From Rhodobacterales bacterium UBA3089 (GTDB lineage Bacteria > Pseudomonadota > Alphaproteobacteria > Rhodobacterales > Rhodobacteraceae), in contig DFBD01000030.1 in assembly GCA_002367255.1 (NCBI GenBank), forward strand, positions 1 through 11,102: a DNA stretch of 11,102 nt. Direction: 5' to 3'. Both the position numbers and the translations under genes were made by a program. A model generated the notes under the pieces. The model saw nothing but the letters and a program-made list of their open reading frames with translations. It was not told the origin of the DNA and made no database searches. Shown piece after piece: positions 1 to 6,146 of the stretch (its first letter is position 1; every line of letters begins with the position of its first letter).

Positions 1-420
1 GTCGGTTATGACGATCTGGACACCTGTAGGCGTATCAGCCCAATCAGTAACTTTGGCCCCTGTTTGGATAACGTCATTGCCCAACCGTTCCCGTACCGTT
101 TTTAGCAATAGCATCTGTAAATGCCCGCGATGGATCGAAAATTGTGGCCACTTGTAGCCAGCGTTCATTCCACGCGGTTCGGACCAAATTTTCCCACCTT
201 GGGTTGAGGCATAGACGACCTCTTGGGTCCGCAACGCGATTTTGTCGAGTTCCGCCAACAAGCCCAGCTCACGCACGGCGGAGGGTTGCAGGTTGATGCC
301 CACGCCCAGCGGTTTTATTTGCGTCACGGCTTCGAATATCCGGCAAGGTATGCCGACCTGGTGAAGGCTAAGGGCAAGAGACAGGCCGCCAATGCCTGCG
401 CCGCTGATTAGAACTGTCAT
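1..420 (-). CDS. FAD-dependent monooxygenase, PhzS-like (3' end cut by window edge)
   Basis: The first 140 residues of a flavoprotein hydroxylase read from an ATG at 420 off the left edge of the window, without a stop. Residues 3-12 form a beta strand and a GAGIGG dinucleotide-binding turn, the FAD ADP-binding Rossmann motif, followed by an acidic residue at the end of the second strand (RIFEA). Later motifs (PLGVGINLQPSAVRELG, WSEPRG, WPQFSIHRGHLQMLLL) are those of the class A flavin monooxygenases close to PhzS (5-methylphenazine-1-carboxylate 1-monooxygenase) and related uncharacterised family members. Such enzymes use NAD(P)H and O2 to hydroxylate aromatic or enol substrates; the substrate here is unknown, and the catalytic C-terminal half is not visible. 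A GGAG ribosome binding site lies about 7 bases before the ATG. It follows the tsaD-gpsA-EVE operon on the same strand, separated by the MFS remnant. It may be cotranscribed or have its own promoter. Confidence 0.85.
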   Translation of the reverse strand, partial: MTVLISGAGIGGLSLALSLHQVGIPCRIFEAVTQIKPLGVGINLQPSAVRELGLLAELDKIALRTQEVVYASTQGGKIWSEPRGMNAGYKWPQFSIHRGHLQMLLLKTVRERLGNDVIQTGAKVTDWADTPTGVQIVITD

Positions 421-443
421 GGCTCGCTCCGGATATTCCAGAT

Positions 444-466
444 GAAATAAACCACGCTAGCCGTGG
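444..466 (-). terminator. Weak hairpin plus T-rich tract, possible terminator
   Basis: On the minus strand CCACG and CGTGG pair around a 5-base loop (GCTAG; + positions 452-466), and the hairpin is followed directly by TTTATTT. It lies downstream of the EVE gene and the MFS remnant and just before the FAD monooxygenase start. Only five perfect base pairs are present, so termination would be weak; it could equally be chance. Confidence 0.35.
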
Positions 467-653
467 ATTGGCCAGTGGTGATGCAAAACATCGATAATAA
501 ACGTGTCGGCTTGCCGGAATCCATCGGCCCGATCAGGGCTAAGATCGAATGCCGGAAGGCCAAGTGCAACCGTGGCCAGACCAGTGCCCAGCAACGATAC
601 TACCTGCGCGGCGAACAGTTTCCGAAATACCGGTCGCGTAGTAAAGCCAGCAT
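457..653 (-). pseudogene. MFS transporter N-terminal remnant, frameshifted and truncated
   Basis: An ATG at 653 follows the EVE stop codon immediately (TAA then ATG) and has a GAGGGG ribosome binding site about 7 bases upstream. It opens MLALLRDRYF and then runs into a stop after 17 codons. In the next frame the sequence continues as RKLFAAQVVSLLGTGLATVALG, which joins the first piece exactly as in the N-terminus of drug-efflux type MFS permeases (short basic start, then first membrane helix with GTGLATVALGL). One missing C in a TTCCGG-like stretch near 622-624 explains the shift. After about AFDLSPDRAD the similarity to the family is lost and a stop comes at 457, so at most the first membrane helix of a normally roughly 400-residue protein is left. 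An intact small protein starting at an ATG at 696, inside the EVE gene, is possible but less convincing because it ignores the good start at 653. Confidence 0.6.
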
Positions 654-1076
654 TTATGCCCCCTCGTATCCACCTGCTTTGCAGATAATCGTCCATTCTT
701 CGGGCGTCACCGGCTGAACCGAAAGGCGGGAGTTATTCACCAACACCATGTCTTTCAGGCGTGGGTCATCTTTGCAATTTTGTAGGGTTACAGGCGTCGG
801 AAACGAACCGACCGCCTTGATGTCAACGCATTCCCAGCGTGTATCATCGGTCGTGCTGTCGGGGTGAATTTCGGCGCAAACCTCGACCACGCCAACGATG
901 CGTTTTTCGTCGATGGAATGGTAGAAAAAACCTAGGTCACCGATTTTCATCAGGCGCATGTTGTTGCGGGCTTGGTAATTGCGGATGCCGTCCCATTCTT
1001 CGCCAGCATCCCCTTTGGCCAGTTGGTCGTCCCATCCCCAAGCATTGGGTTCGGATTTGAATAGCCAGTAGTTCAT
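654..1076 (-). CDS. EVE domain-containing protein
   Basis: This 140-residue protein consists of one EVE domain (PUA-like fold; THYN1/thymocyte nuclear protein 1 group). Family marks are the N-terminal WLFKSEP, the EWDGIRNYQARNNMRLMKIGD stretch at about residues 27-47, FFYHS at about 50-54, and IVGVVEV at about 60-66. EVE domains bind modified bases such as 5-methyl- or 5-hydroxymethylcytosine in DNA, and related PUA-like domains bind modified RNA; what this one binds is unknown. It starts 4 bases after the gpsA stop, with AGGAA overlapping that stop codon, so it is the third gene of a tsaD-gpsA-EVE operon and is probably translated by reinitiation. The length is normal for single-domain bacterial members. 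Confidence 0.9.
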   Translation of the reverse strand: MNYWLFKSEPNAWGWDDQLAKGDAGEEWDGIRNYQARNNMRLMKIGDLGFFYHSIDEKRIVGVVEVCAEIHPDSTTDDTRWECVDIKAVGSFPTPVTLQNCKDDPRLKDMVLVNNSRLSVQPVTPEEWTIICKAGGYEGA

Positions 1077-1080
1077 CAGG

Positions 1081-2043
1081 TTATTCCTGTTTCAAGGGGC
1101 GGGAAAGTAGCGTGTCCATGGCCTCAACTACCGTAATTTTGTGCGAAAGGATAGCGGCGACGGTCTGGGCCACCGGCATTTCCACGCCGTGACGTTCAGC
1201 GAGCGTGCAGGCGGCTTGCGCTGTGGCTATGCCCTCTACTGTTTTACCGCTGCCTTGCGCGTCACCCGATCCGATCGTCAAACCCTGTTCGAAATTTCGT
1301 GACATGGAGGAGGCGCAGGTTAACGCCAGATCACCAAGGCCGGAAAGCCCGCTGAAGGTTTCATCAATGCCGCCCATAGCCGTACCGAGGCGGCGCATTT
1401 CGGCGAACCCGCGCGTCATCAGCGCGGCGCGGGCGCTTTCGCCCAGACCTGCGCCAATGACGATGCCGGCGCCGATAGCGATGACGTTTTTCAAGGCTCC
1501 GCCAAGTTGTGCGCCGGTTGTGTCGGTTGATAGGTACAGGCGCAGGCGGTCGGTCGAAAGCTGGCGTTGAAGGGTCTTGCCAAGTGCCGCATCCTCGCAG
1601 GCTAATGTAAGGGCGGTAGGTAATCCCCGTGCGATTTCGGTGGCGAAACCGGGGCCGGTTAGCACGGCAACGGGATGGTCGGGCGCCCGTGAGGCGGCGA
1701 TATCGGTTTGCAGCTGGAAGGTTTGTAAATCGATGCCCTTGGCGCACAAGACCAGTGGCACTTTAGGTAGTTGAGTGGCATATTTGGCCAGAAACTTGGC
1801 GGTTTTCTGGGCGGGAATGGCCAGCAGCAGAATTTCCGCATTCGCTGTTGTTGCAAGGTTGCCTATCGGGCTGATGCCTTTGGGCAACGTGATATTCGGT
1901 AAACGCGGTGACGTGCGGGTCGCCGCCGATGTTTTTGCCTGCTGTGCAGAGCGCGACCAAAGTAAGACTTCGTGCCCTGCGTCGGCCAGCGCACAAGCCA
2001 GCGCCGTTCCGAATGCGCCTGCGCCTATCACTGCAATCCTCAT
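1081..2043 (-). CDS. gpsA: NAD(P)-dependent glycerol-3-phosphate dehydrogenase
   Basis: GpsA reduces dihydroxyacetone phosphate to sn-glycerol 3-phosphate in the cytoplasm, supplying the backbone of phospholipids. The 320-residue length is normal. Residues 1-16 carry the Rossmann motif GAGAFG (7-12). CAKGI (100-104) and [15 protein letters not shown] (130-144) are family motifs. Lys185 in GALKN is the expected catalytic lysine, and the helical C-terminal domain holds [12 protein letters not shown] (201-212) and the GDLALTC...SRN substrate-binding block (237-250). The ATG overlaps the tsaD stop by 4 bases (ATGA), which indicates translational coupling. The EVE gene follows after 4 bases. No key residue is missing. 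Confidence 0.97.
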   Translation of the reverse strand: MRIAVIGAGAFGTALACALADAGHEVLLWSRSAQQAKTSAATRTSPRLPNITLPKGISPIGNLATTANAEILLLAIPAQKTAKFLAKYATQLPKVPLVLCAKGIDLQTFQLQTDIAASRAPDHPVAVLTGPGFATEIARGLPTALTLACEDAALGKTLQRQLSTDRLRLYLSTDTTGAQLGGALKNVIAIGAGIVIGAGLGESARAALMTRGFAEMRRLGTAMGGIDETFSGLSGLGDLALTCASSMSRNFEQGLTIGSGDAQGSGKTVEGIATAQAACTLAERHGVEMPVAQTVAAILSHKITVVEAMDTLLSRPLKQE

Positions 2044-3149
2044 GCTTTCGCCCCTTTTTTACCCGAGCCTAACATCGGCGTGGCTGTTTTATCCAGCGGC
2101 CAGCGTGGGCGAGCGATAATTTCTGCGTGCGGGTCGAAGTTTGGCAAGGCCATTTGCTCGATCCCTGCCCATGCGATCATCGCGGCGTTGTCGGTGCATA
2201 GGCAAAGAGGTGGCGCCAGGAATGTGAATCCTTGCTCATCTGCCATATCGGTTAGCCGCGCGCGGATCAGGCTGTTGGCGGCCACCCCACCGGCAACCGC
2301 AATAACCGCCGAGTTTGTGGCATAGGTTGACTTAAAGGACACGCAAGCGCGACGGCTTTTCTGGGTCAAGACGTCGGCTATCGCATCTTGAAAACCGGCA
2401 CATAGGTCAGCACGGTCTTGCTGTTTCAGGCCGCCGTGTTCGGCGACCAGCTTGTCCCTTTCGCGTCTAAGTGCGGTCTTCAGGCCGGAAAAGGACATGT
2501 CGCAATCTTTGCGGTTTAGCAGCGGGCGCGGGAATTTGAAACGGTTTGGGTTGCCATTCAAAGCTTCGCGTTCCACCGCTGGCCCGCCGGGGTAACCCAA
2601 GCTCAACAACTTGGCGGTTTTGTCGAACGCCTCGCCTGGTGCGTCGTCGATGGTGCCACCCATGCGGCGGAAAGTGTCAGGGCCCTCCACCGCGATGAAC
2701 TGGCAATGGCCACCCGATACCAGCAACATCAGATACGGAAACTCCAGCCCGTCTGTCAGGCGGGGCGTCAGCGCATGGCCCGCCAGATGGTTAATGCCGA
2801 TTAACGGTTTTGCGGTAGGCGTAGCCAAACCTTTGGCGCACATCACGCCTGACAAAACACCGCCGATCAGGCCAGGGCCGGAGGTCACGGCAATGGCATC
2901 GATATCTGCCAGTACAACGCCGGACTTATCCAGTGCCTGCTGGACGCAGATGTCGAGGCGCTCTGCATGTGCCCGCGCCGCGATTTCAGGGACAACGCCA
3001 CCAAAAGGTGCGTGCAGTGATTCTTGCCCCGCGACCACGGATGACAGGATTTCACCGCCACCAACGCCCGGAACACCGCGCACGACGGCGGCGGCTGTAT
3101 CGTCGCAGCTGCTCTCTATGCCCAAAATTGTAACGGTTTCGTCGATCAA
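2040..3149 (-). CDS. tsaD: tRNA N6-adenosine threonylcarbamoyltransferase TsaD
   Basis: TsaD transfers the threonylcarbamoyl group from threonylcarbamoyl-adenylate to A37 of tRNAs that read ANN codons, forming t6A together with TsaB and TsaE. I place the start at a TTG at 3149: no ATG or GTG start lies near, an AGGGG ribosome binding site sits about 9 bases upstream, and the protein then begins [18 protein letters not shown], as the family does. That gives 369 residues, close to the usual length. The ASKHA-fold motifs are present: GIESSCDDT (10-18), SGPGLIGG (90-97), the metal-binding HLAGH (121-125), VSGGH (144-148), [10 protein letters not shown] (218-227), AVAGGVAAN (284-292) and [10 protein letters not shown] (318-327) with metal ligand Asp320. 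The reading frame is open 64 codons further upstream, but that stretch lies antisense to hemC and is not family-like. First gene of the leftward operon. Confidence 0.95.
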   Translation of the reverse strand: MIDETVTILGIESSCDDTAAAVVRGVPGVGGGEILSSVVAGQESLHAPFGGVVPEIAARAHAERLDICVQQALDKSGVVLADIDAIAVTSGPGLIGGVLSGVMCAKGLATPTAKPLIGINHLAGHALTPRLTDGLEFPYLMLLVSGGHCQFIAVEGPDTFRRMGGTIDDAPGEAFDKTAKLLSLGYPGGPAVEREALNGNPNRFKFPRPLLNRKDCDMSFSGLKTALRRERDKLVAEHGGLKQQDRADLCAGFQDAIADVLTQKSRRACVSFKSTYATNSAVIAVAGGVAANSLIRARLTDMADEQGFTFLAPPLCLCTDNAAMIAWAGIEQMALPNFDPHAEIIARPRWPLDKTATPMLGSGKKGAKA

Positions 3150-3183
3150 GTGATTGCACCCCTTTGCGCCACGGGGTAACACC
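3150..3183. promoter_or_regulatory. 34-base divergent spacer between tsaD and hemC with two opposed ribosome binding sites
   Basis: The start codons of tsaD (TTG, minus) and hemC (ATG, plus) are only 34 bases apart. The plus-strand hemC ribosome binding site is GGGG at 3173-3176, 7 bases before the ATG at 3184. The tsaD site is AGGGG on the minus strand, around 3159-3163. These two give the inverted repeat ACCCC (3158-3162) ... GGGGT (3173-3177). There is no room for two promoters in the spacer, so at least one promoter must lie inside the opposite gene; I could not identify -35/-10 boxes with confidence. Confidence 0.6.
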
Positions 3184-4122
3184 ATGTTTATGAGCAAGCA
3201 ATACACCACCGCAAACACCCTTAAAATCGGCACCCGCGGTTCGCCGTTGGCCTTGGCACAAGCACATGAGACGCGCGCCCGCCTTATGGCCGCCCACGAC
3301 ATGCCCGAGGATGCCTTCGAAATTAAGGTGATCCAGACCACAGGGGACGCCGTTCAGGATCGCCCGCTGTCTGAAATTGGTGGCAAAGGGTTGTTCACCA
3401 AAGAGATACAAGCAGAGCTGTTATCGGGCGGAATAGACATCGCCGTGCACTCGCTAAAAGACGTGGCGAACATGCTGCCTGACGGGTTGGTCTTGTCTAC
3501 CGTTCTACCGCGCGAAGATGTGCGTGATGCCTTCATTAGCCTGAAATACAAATCCATAGACGAACTGCCACGCGGTGCAACGGTTGGTTCCTCTAGCCTT
3601 CGTCGTCGCGCACAACTGGCGGCGATGCGCCCCGATCTGCAACTGGTCGAATTCCGGGGTAATGTGCAAACCCGCCTGCGTAAGCTGGATGAAGGTGTGG
3701 CGGATGCCACCTTCCTCGCCTGTGCCGGATTGCAGCGTTTGGGCCGTTGGGAAATTGCCAACCCTATCCCGATTGAACAGATGCTGCCCGCCGTGGCGCA
3801 AGGTGCGATTGCGATTGAGCAACGTATTGGGGATGACGCGATAAGCGCCATACTTGCCCCGATTAACCACGCTGAAAGCCAACTGCGGATTACTGCGGAA
3901 CGCGCGTTCCTGCGTATACTTGACGGGTCTTGTCGCACACCGATTGGCGGGTTGGCATTGCTGGACGGTGATAAACTGGAATTCCGTGGCGAGGTGTTGC
4001 GCCCAGATGGTTCGCGCGTGTTCAACGGTGTTTGGCACGGAGACGCCGCTGACGCCGAAGCAATTGGCATTGAAGCGGGCGAAGCCCTGAAAGCCAAAGG
4101 CGGGGAGGGGTTCTTTGACTAA
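3184..4122 (+). CDS. hemC: Hydroxymethylbilane synthase (porphobilinogen deaminase)
   Basis: HemC polymerises four porphobilinogen molecules into linear hydroxymethylbilane in the tetrapyrrole pathway. I start it at the ATG at 3184 because GGGG lies 7 bases upstream; an ATG two codons later and an upstream TTG at 3154 are less well placed. The 312-residue protein has the family order: [13 protein letters not shown] (14-26), [21 protein letters not shown] (around 54-74), AVHSLKDV (87-94) with the expected catalytic Asp93, [11 protein letters not shown] (135-145), [10 protein letters not shown] (156-165), and [10 protein letters not shown] (247-256), where Cys250 carries the dipyrromethane cofactor. 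It overlaps hemD by 8 bases at its 3' end. All expected active-site residues are present. Confidence 0.97.
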   Translation: MFMSKQYTTANTLKIGTRGSPLALAQAHETRARLMAAHDMPEDAFEIKVIQTTGDAVQDRPLSEIGGKGLFTKEIQAELLSGGIDIAVHSLKDVANMLPDGLVLSTVLPREDVRDAFISLKYKSIDELPRGATVGSSSLRRRAQLAAMRPDLQLVEFRGNVQTRLRKLDEGVADATFLACAGLQRLGRWEIANPIPIEQMLPAVAQGAIAIEQRIGDDAISAILAPINHAESQLRITAERAFLRILDGSCRTPIGGLALLDGDKLEFRGEVLRPDGSRVFNGVWHGDAADAEAIGIEAGEALKAKGGEGFFD

Positions 4123-4834
4123 CGTCAAAACCCTGCTGCTAACACGACCAAAGACGCAATCGCTTGCGCTTTCCAGAGACATAGAAGACAGTTTTCCCGA
4201 TAAGGCGCGGTGTATCATTTCGCCATTGATGGCGATTACACCGATTGGTGATTTGCCTGACACCTCCGAATTTCAAGCGGTGCTGTTTACGTCCGCAAAC
4301 GGGGTGCAAGCATTCACCGATTTGGGCGGCACCACGAACACATGTTATTGCGTCGGAGAGCGCACTTCGCAGGCGGCGCGAGCGGCAGGCATGGAAGCGA
4401 TCTCGGCGAATGGCGCTGCGGCGGAATTGATTACGTTAGTGTCCAAAAAATTGAACCCCAAAGACGGCCCGCTTTTGCATATCCGTGGCGAACATACCGC
4501 AGGGGGCATCGTCGAAAACTTGACCGCTCAGGGTTTTACGGTGGATCAAGCGGTGCTTTACAGGCAACAGGTGTGCGACTTAACCGATGTCGGACAACAA
4601 GCGTTGGAGCGCGGCGAGGTTCAAGGTTTACCGCTTTACTCCCCGTTAACGGCGCGGCGTTTCGCGGAAGTTTTAGCGAAAAATCAAAGCTGGCCCACGC
4701 AAAATTTAACTGCCCTATGCATCAGCGAAAACGTAGCTGCCGAGCTGCAAAAACTGACGCTCGGGCGTGTAGAAATAGCAGCCAAACCAAACGGAACCGA
4801 AATGCTTGCACTGATCGACCGGTTTTTGCGCTAA
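4115..4834 (+). CDS. hemD: Uroporphyrinogen-III synthase
   Basis: HemD closes hydroxymethylbilane with inversion of ring D to give uroporphyrinogen III, the product after HemC. The 239-residue length fits the family, which is poorly conserved. Recognisable pieces are LLLTRP near the N-terminus, VLFTSANGVQAF (about 56-67), CYCVGERTSQAA (about 76-87), HIRGEHTAGG (about 121-130), YRQQV (about 148-152), LYSPLTARRFAE (about 173-184) and ISENVAAEL (about 203-211). The start is a TTG at 4115 inside the 3' end of hemC, 8 bases of overlap, preceded by the GGAGGGG ribosome binding site at 4104-4110; no ATG lies close. The arrangement implies coupling to hemC translation. Identity rests on these motifs plus the position directly after hemC. 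Confidence 0.93.
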   Translation: MTNVKTLLLTRPKTQSLALSRDIEDSFPDKARCIISPLMAITPIGDLPDTSEFQAVLFTSANGVQAFTDLGGTTNTCYCVGERTSQAARAAGMEAISANGAAAELITLVSKKLNPKDGPLLHIRGEHTAGGIVENLTAQGFTVDQAVLYRQQVCDLTDVGQQALERGEVQGLPLYSPLTARRFAEVLAKNQSWPTQNLTALCISENVAAELQKLTLGRVEIAAKPNGTEMLALIDRFLR

Positions 4835-4951
4835 TAATCGCTGATCCTGTATGCCTGTGGGTTGTAGCCGTGTTGCACTGCATCTAGACTTTGTACCGAA
4901 CGGTCACCACATAATGATGACAATCACGCTTTGACACCCAAAGGCAAATCG
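4835..4951. other. 117-base gap between hemD and the Mic60-like gene
   Basis: This is the only gap longer than 100 bases within the hemC-hemY block. I see no gene and no convincing terminator hairpin. A promoter is possible: TTGTAC at 4891-4896 and TAATGA at 4912-4917, but the 15-base spacing is short. The gap suggests that the Mic60-like and HemY-like genes can be transcribed separately from hemCD. Confidence 0.25.
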
Positions 4952-6136
4952 ATGGCAGAAAACGAAACTCCGGAAAAAGTTATTGATGTCGAGGCAGCAC
5001 CTGATGCCCCTGAAATCGATACGACCGAAATCGATACTACCGATGAAGATCACGATGAAGCGGGCATCGCTGCACAAATCCTGAAAGTTTCCGGCATTTT
5101 GGTGGTTGGTGGAATTCTTGCGTTGTGGCTCGGCCCGAAAATTGCACCTGCGCTGCCGTCCGGTATGGCACCTGTCGCGGCGTGGTTGGCCCCGGGCGGG
5201 GCGGAAACCACAGCAGACATCGCAACGTTGCAAGCCACGTTGGCGGATATGCCGGAACCTGTTTCACGCCACGAGATTGAGGCGATGGTCGCAGGCGGTA
5301 TATCGACCAAAACCGCAGCCCTTTCGGCGCAAATCGATGCGTTGGGTGGCGGGTTCGACGCTGGCGAAATTGAATCTCGTCTGGCAGCGCTGGAACTGAA
5401 AACCGATGGCTTGCGGGCGGAACTTTCATCGCTTCTGGCGCAGCTTTCCGATGTTTCACAAATGGGTGGTGAGGTTTCGGCAGACACCGCCGCCAAGCTG
5501 GCCGGATTTACCGCCATTAATGAGGGCTTGAACGCCGAAATCGAGGCTTTGGCGAACCGGATCGAAAGCCTCTCGGCAAATGCCGCGCAGGTGTCGGCGG
5601 TTGAAAACAACGCGGAGGTCGCGCGAAATGCGGCCACCATACGCGCCAGCTTAAATTCCATCGACGTGGCGTTATCGGCGGGCTTGCCATATGCAGCGGC
5701 GTTGAACGATCTGGAAAATGCGGGCGTAACGGATATTCCGGCGGCCCTTGCTGACACCTCAAACGGTGTTGCCACGATGGCAAAACTGCGCGCTGATTTC
5801 CCTCAAGCAGCCCACGGTGCGATTCGCGCGTCCATCTTGGCATCGGCAGGCGACGGGGTTTTTGCATCCGTCAGCGCCTTCACCAAGGCGCAGGTCGCGG
5901 GGCGTTCGTTAACGCCGCAAGATGGCGTGGGGCCGGACGCGGTTCTATCCCGCGCCGAGGCTGCGTTGAAACAGGATGATCTGGATAAAGCCTTAGCCGA
6001 GATCGACGCGCTACCAGCCGCCGCAATGTCGCCCGATGGCGATGGGGCGATGGCTGTATGGTTGGCTAGTGCTACCGAATTGCATAACACGTTAAATGCC
6101 TTTGATACGCTGCAAGCCAGCCTGATGGCCGAATAA
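4952..6136 (+). CDS. Mic60/mitofilin-like inner-membrane protein
   Basis: The ATG at 4952 is preceded by AAGG 7 bases upstream and gives 394 residues. Layout: an acidic, low-complexity cytoplasmic N-terminus (1-37, including the duplicated EIDTT at 21-30), one membrane helix (about 43-62, ILKVSGILVVGGILALWLG), a Pro/Ala/Gly linker, a long helical region likely to form coiled coil (about 87-230), and a C-terminal helical domain with LSRAEAALKQDDLDKALAEI as in the mitofilin domain. This is the layout of alphaproteobacterial Mic60 homologues, whose gene is typically next to hemD and a hemY-like gene. In some alphaproteobacteria they are linked to intracytoplasmic membrane shaping and outer-membrane contact; that role is inferred here. 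Sequence conservation in the family is low, so the call rests on architecture and neighbourhood. Confidence 0.85.
   Translation: MAENETPEKVIDVEAAPDAPEIDTTEIDTTDEDHDEAGIAAQILKVSGILVVGGILALWLGPKIAPALPSGMAPVAAWLAPGGAETTADIATLQATLADMPEPVSRHEIEAMVAGGISTKTAALSAQIDALGGGFDAGEIESRLAALELKTDGLRAELSSLLAQLSDVSQMGGEVSADTAAKLAGFTAINEGLNAEIEALANRIESLSANAAQVSAVENNAEVARNAATIRASLNSIDVALSAGLPYAAALNDLENAGVTDIPAALADTSNGVATMAKLRADFPQAAHGAIRASILASAGDGVFASVSAFTKAQVAGRSLTPQDGVGPDAVLSRAEAALKQDDLDKALAEIDALPAAAMSPDGDGAMAVWLASATELHNTLNAFDTLQASLMAE
5012..5041 (+). repeat. Two tandem 15-base units in the Mic60-like gene
   Basis: The units GAAATCGATACGACC and GAAATCGATACTACC lie head to tail and differ at one base. They encode EIDTT twice in the acidic N-terminal tail before the membrane helix. 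This looks like a recent in-frame duplication in a disordered region. Confidence 0.85.
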
Positions 6137-6146
6137 GGATACCGAT

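Noticed and set aside
463..717. 84-residue plus-strand open frame over the MFS remnant
   Set aside because: Antisense to recognisable MFS-like sequence and the EVE 3' end; no ribosome binding site or known domain seen.
3150..3341. N-terminal extension of tsaD up to 3341
   Set aside because: It would overlap hemC head-on for about 160 bases and adds residues with no family resemblance; the TTG at 3149 with its ribosome binding site gives a normal TsaD start.
3354..4263. Long minus-strand open frames (247 and 252 residues) across hemC
   Set aside because: They lie fully antisense to hemC, whose motifs and active-site residues are intact. The predicted products are Ser/Arg/Pro-rich or of odd composition with no recognisable domain. 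Such frames are common opposite GC-rich genes.
4931..4936. TTGACA, a perfect -35 hexamer just before the Mic60-like gene
   Set aside because: No -10-like hexamer follows at a suitable distance, and a promoter there would start transcription inside the coding region.
5050..5775. 241-residue minus-strand frame opposite the Mic60-like gene
   Set aside because: It is a shadow frame: Ala/Ser-rich, without motifs, and opposite a gene with a clear start, ribosome binding site and membrane-protein architecture.
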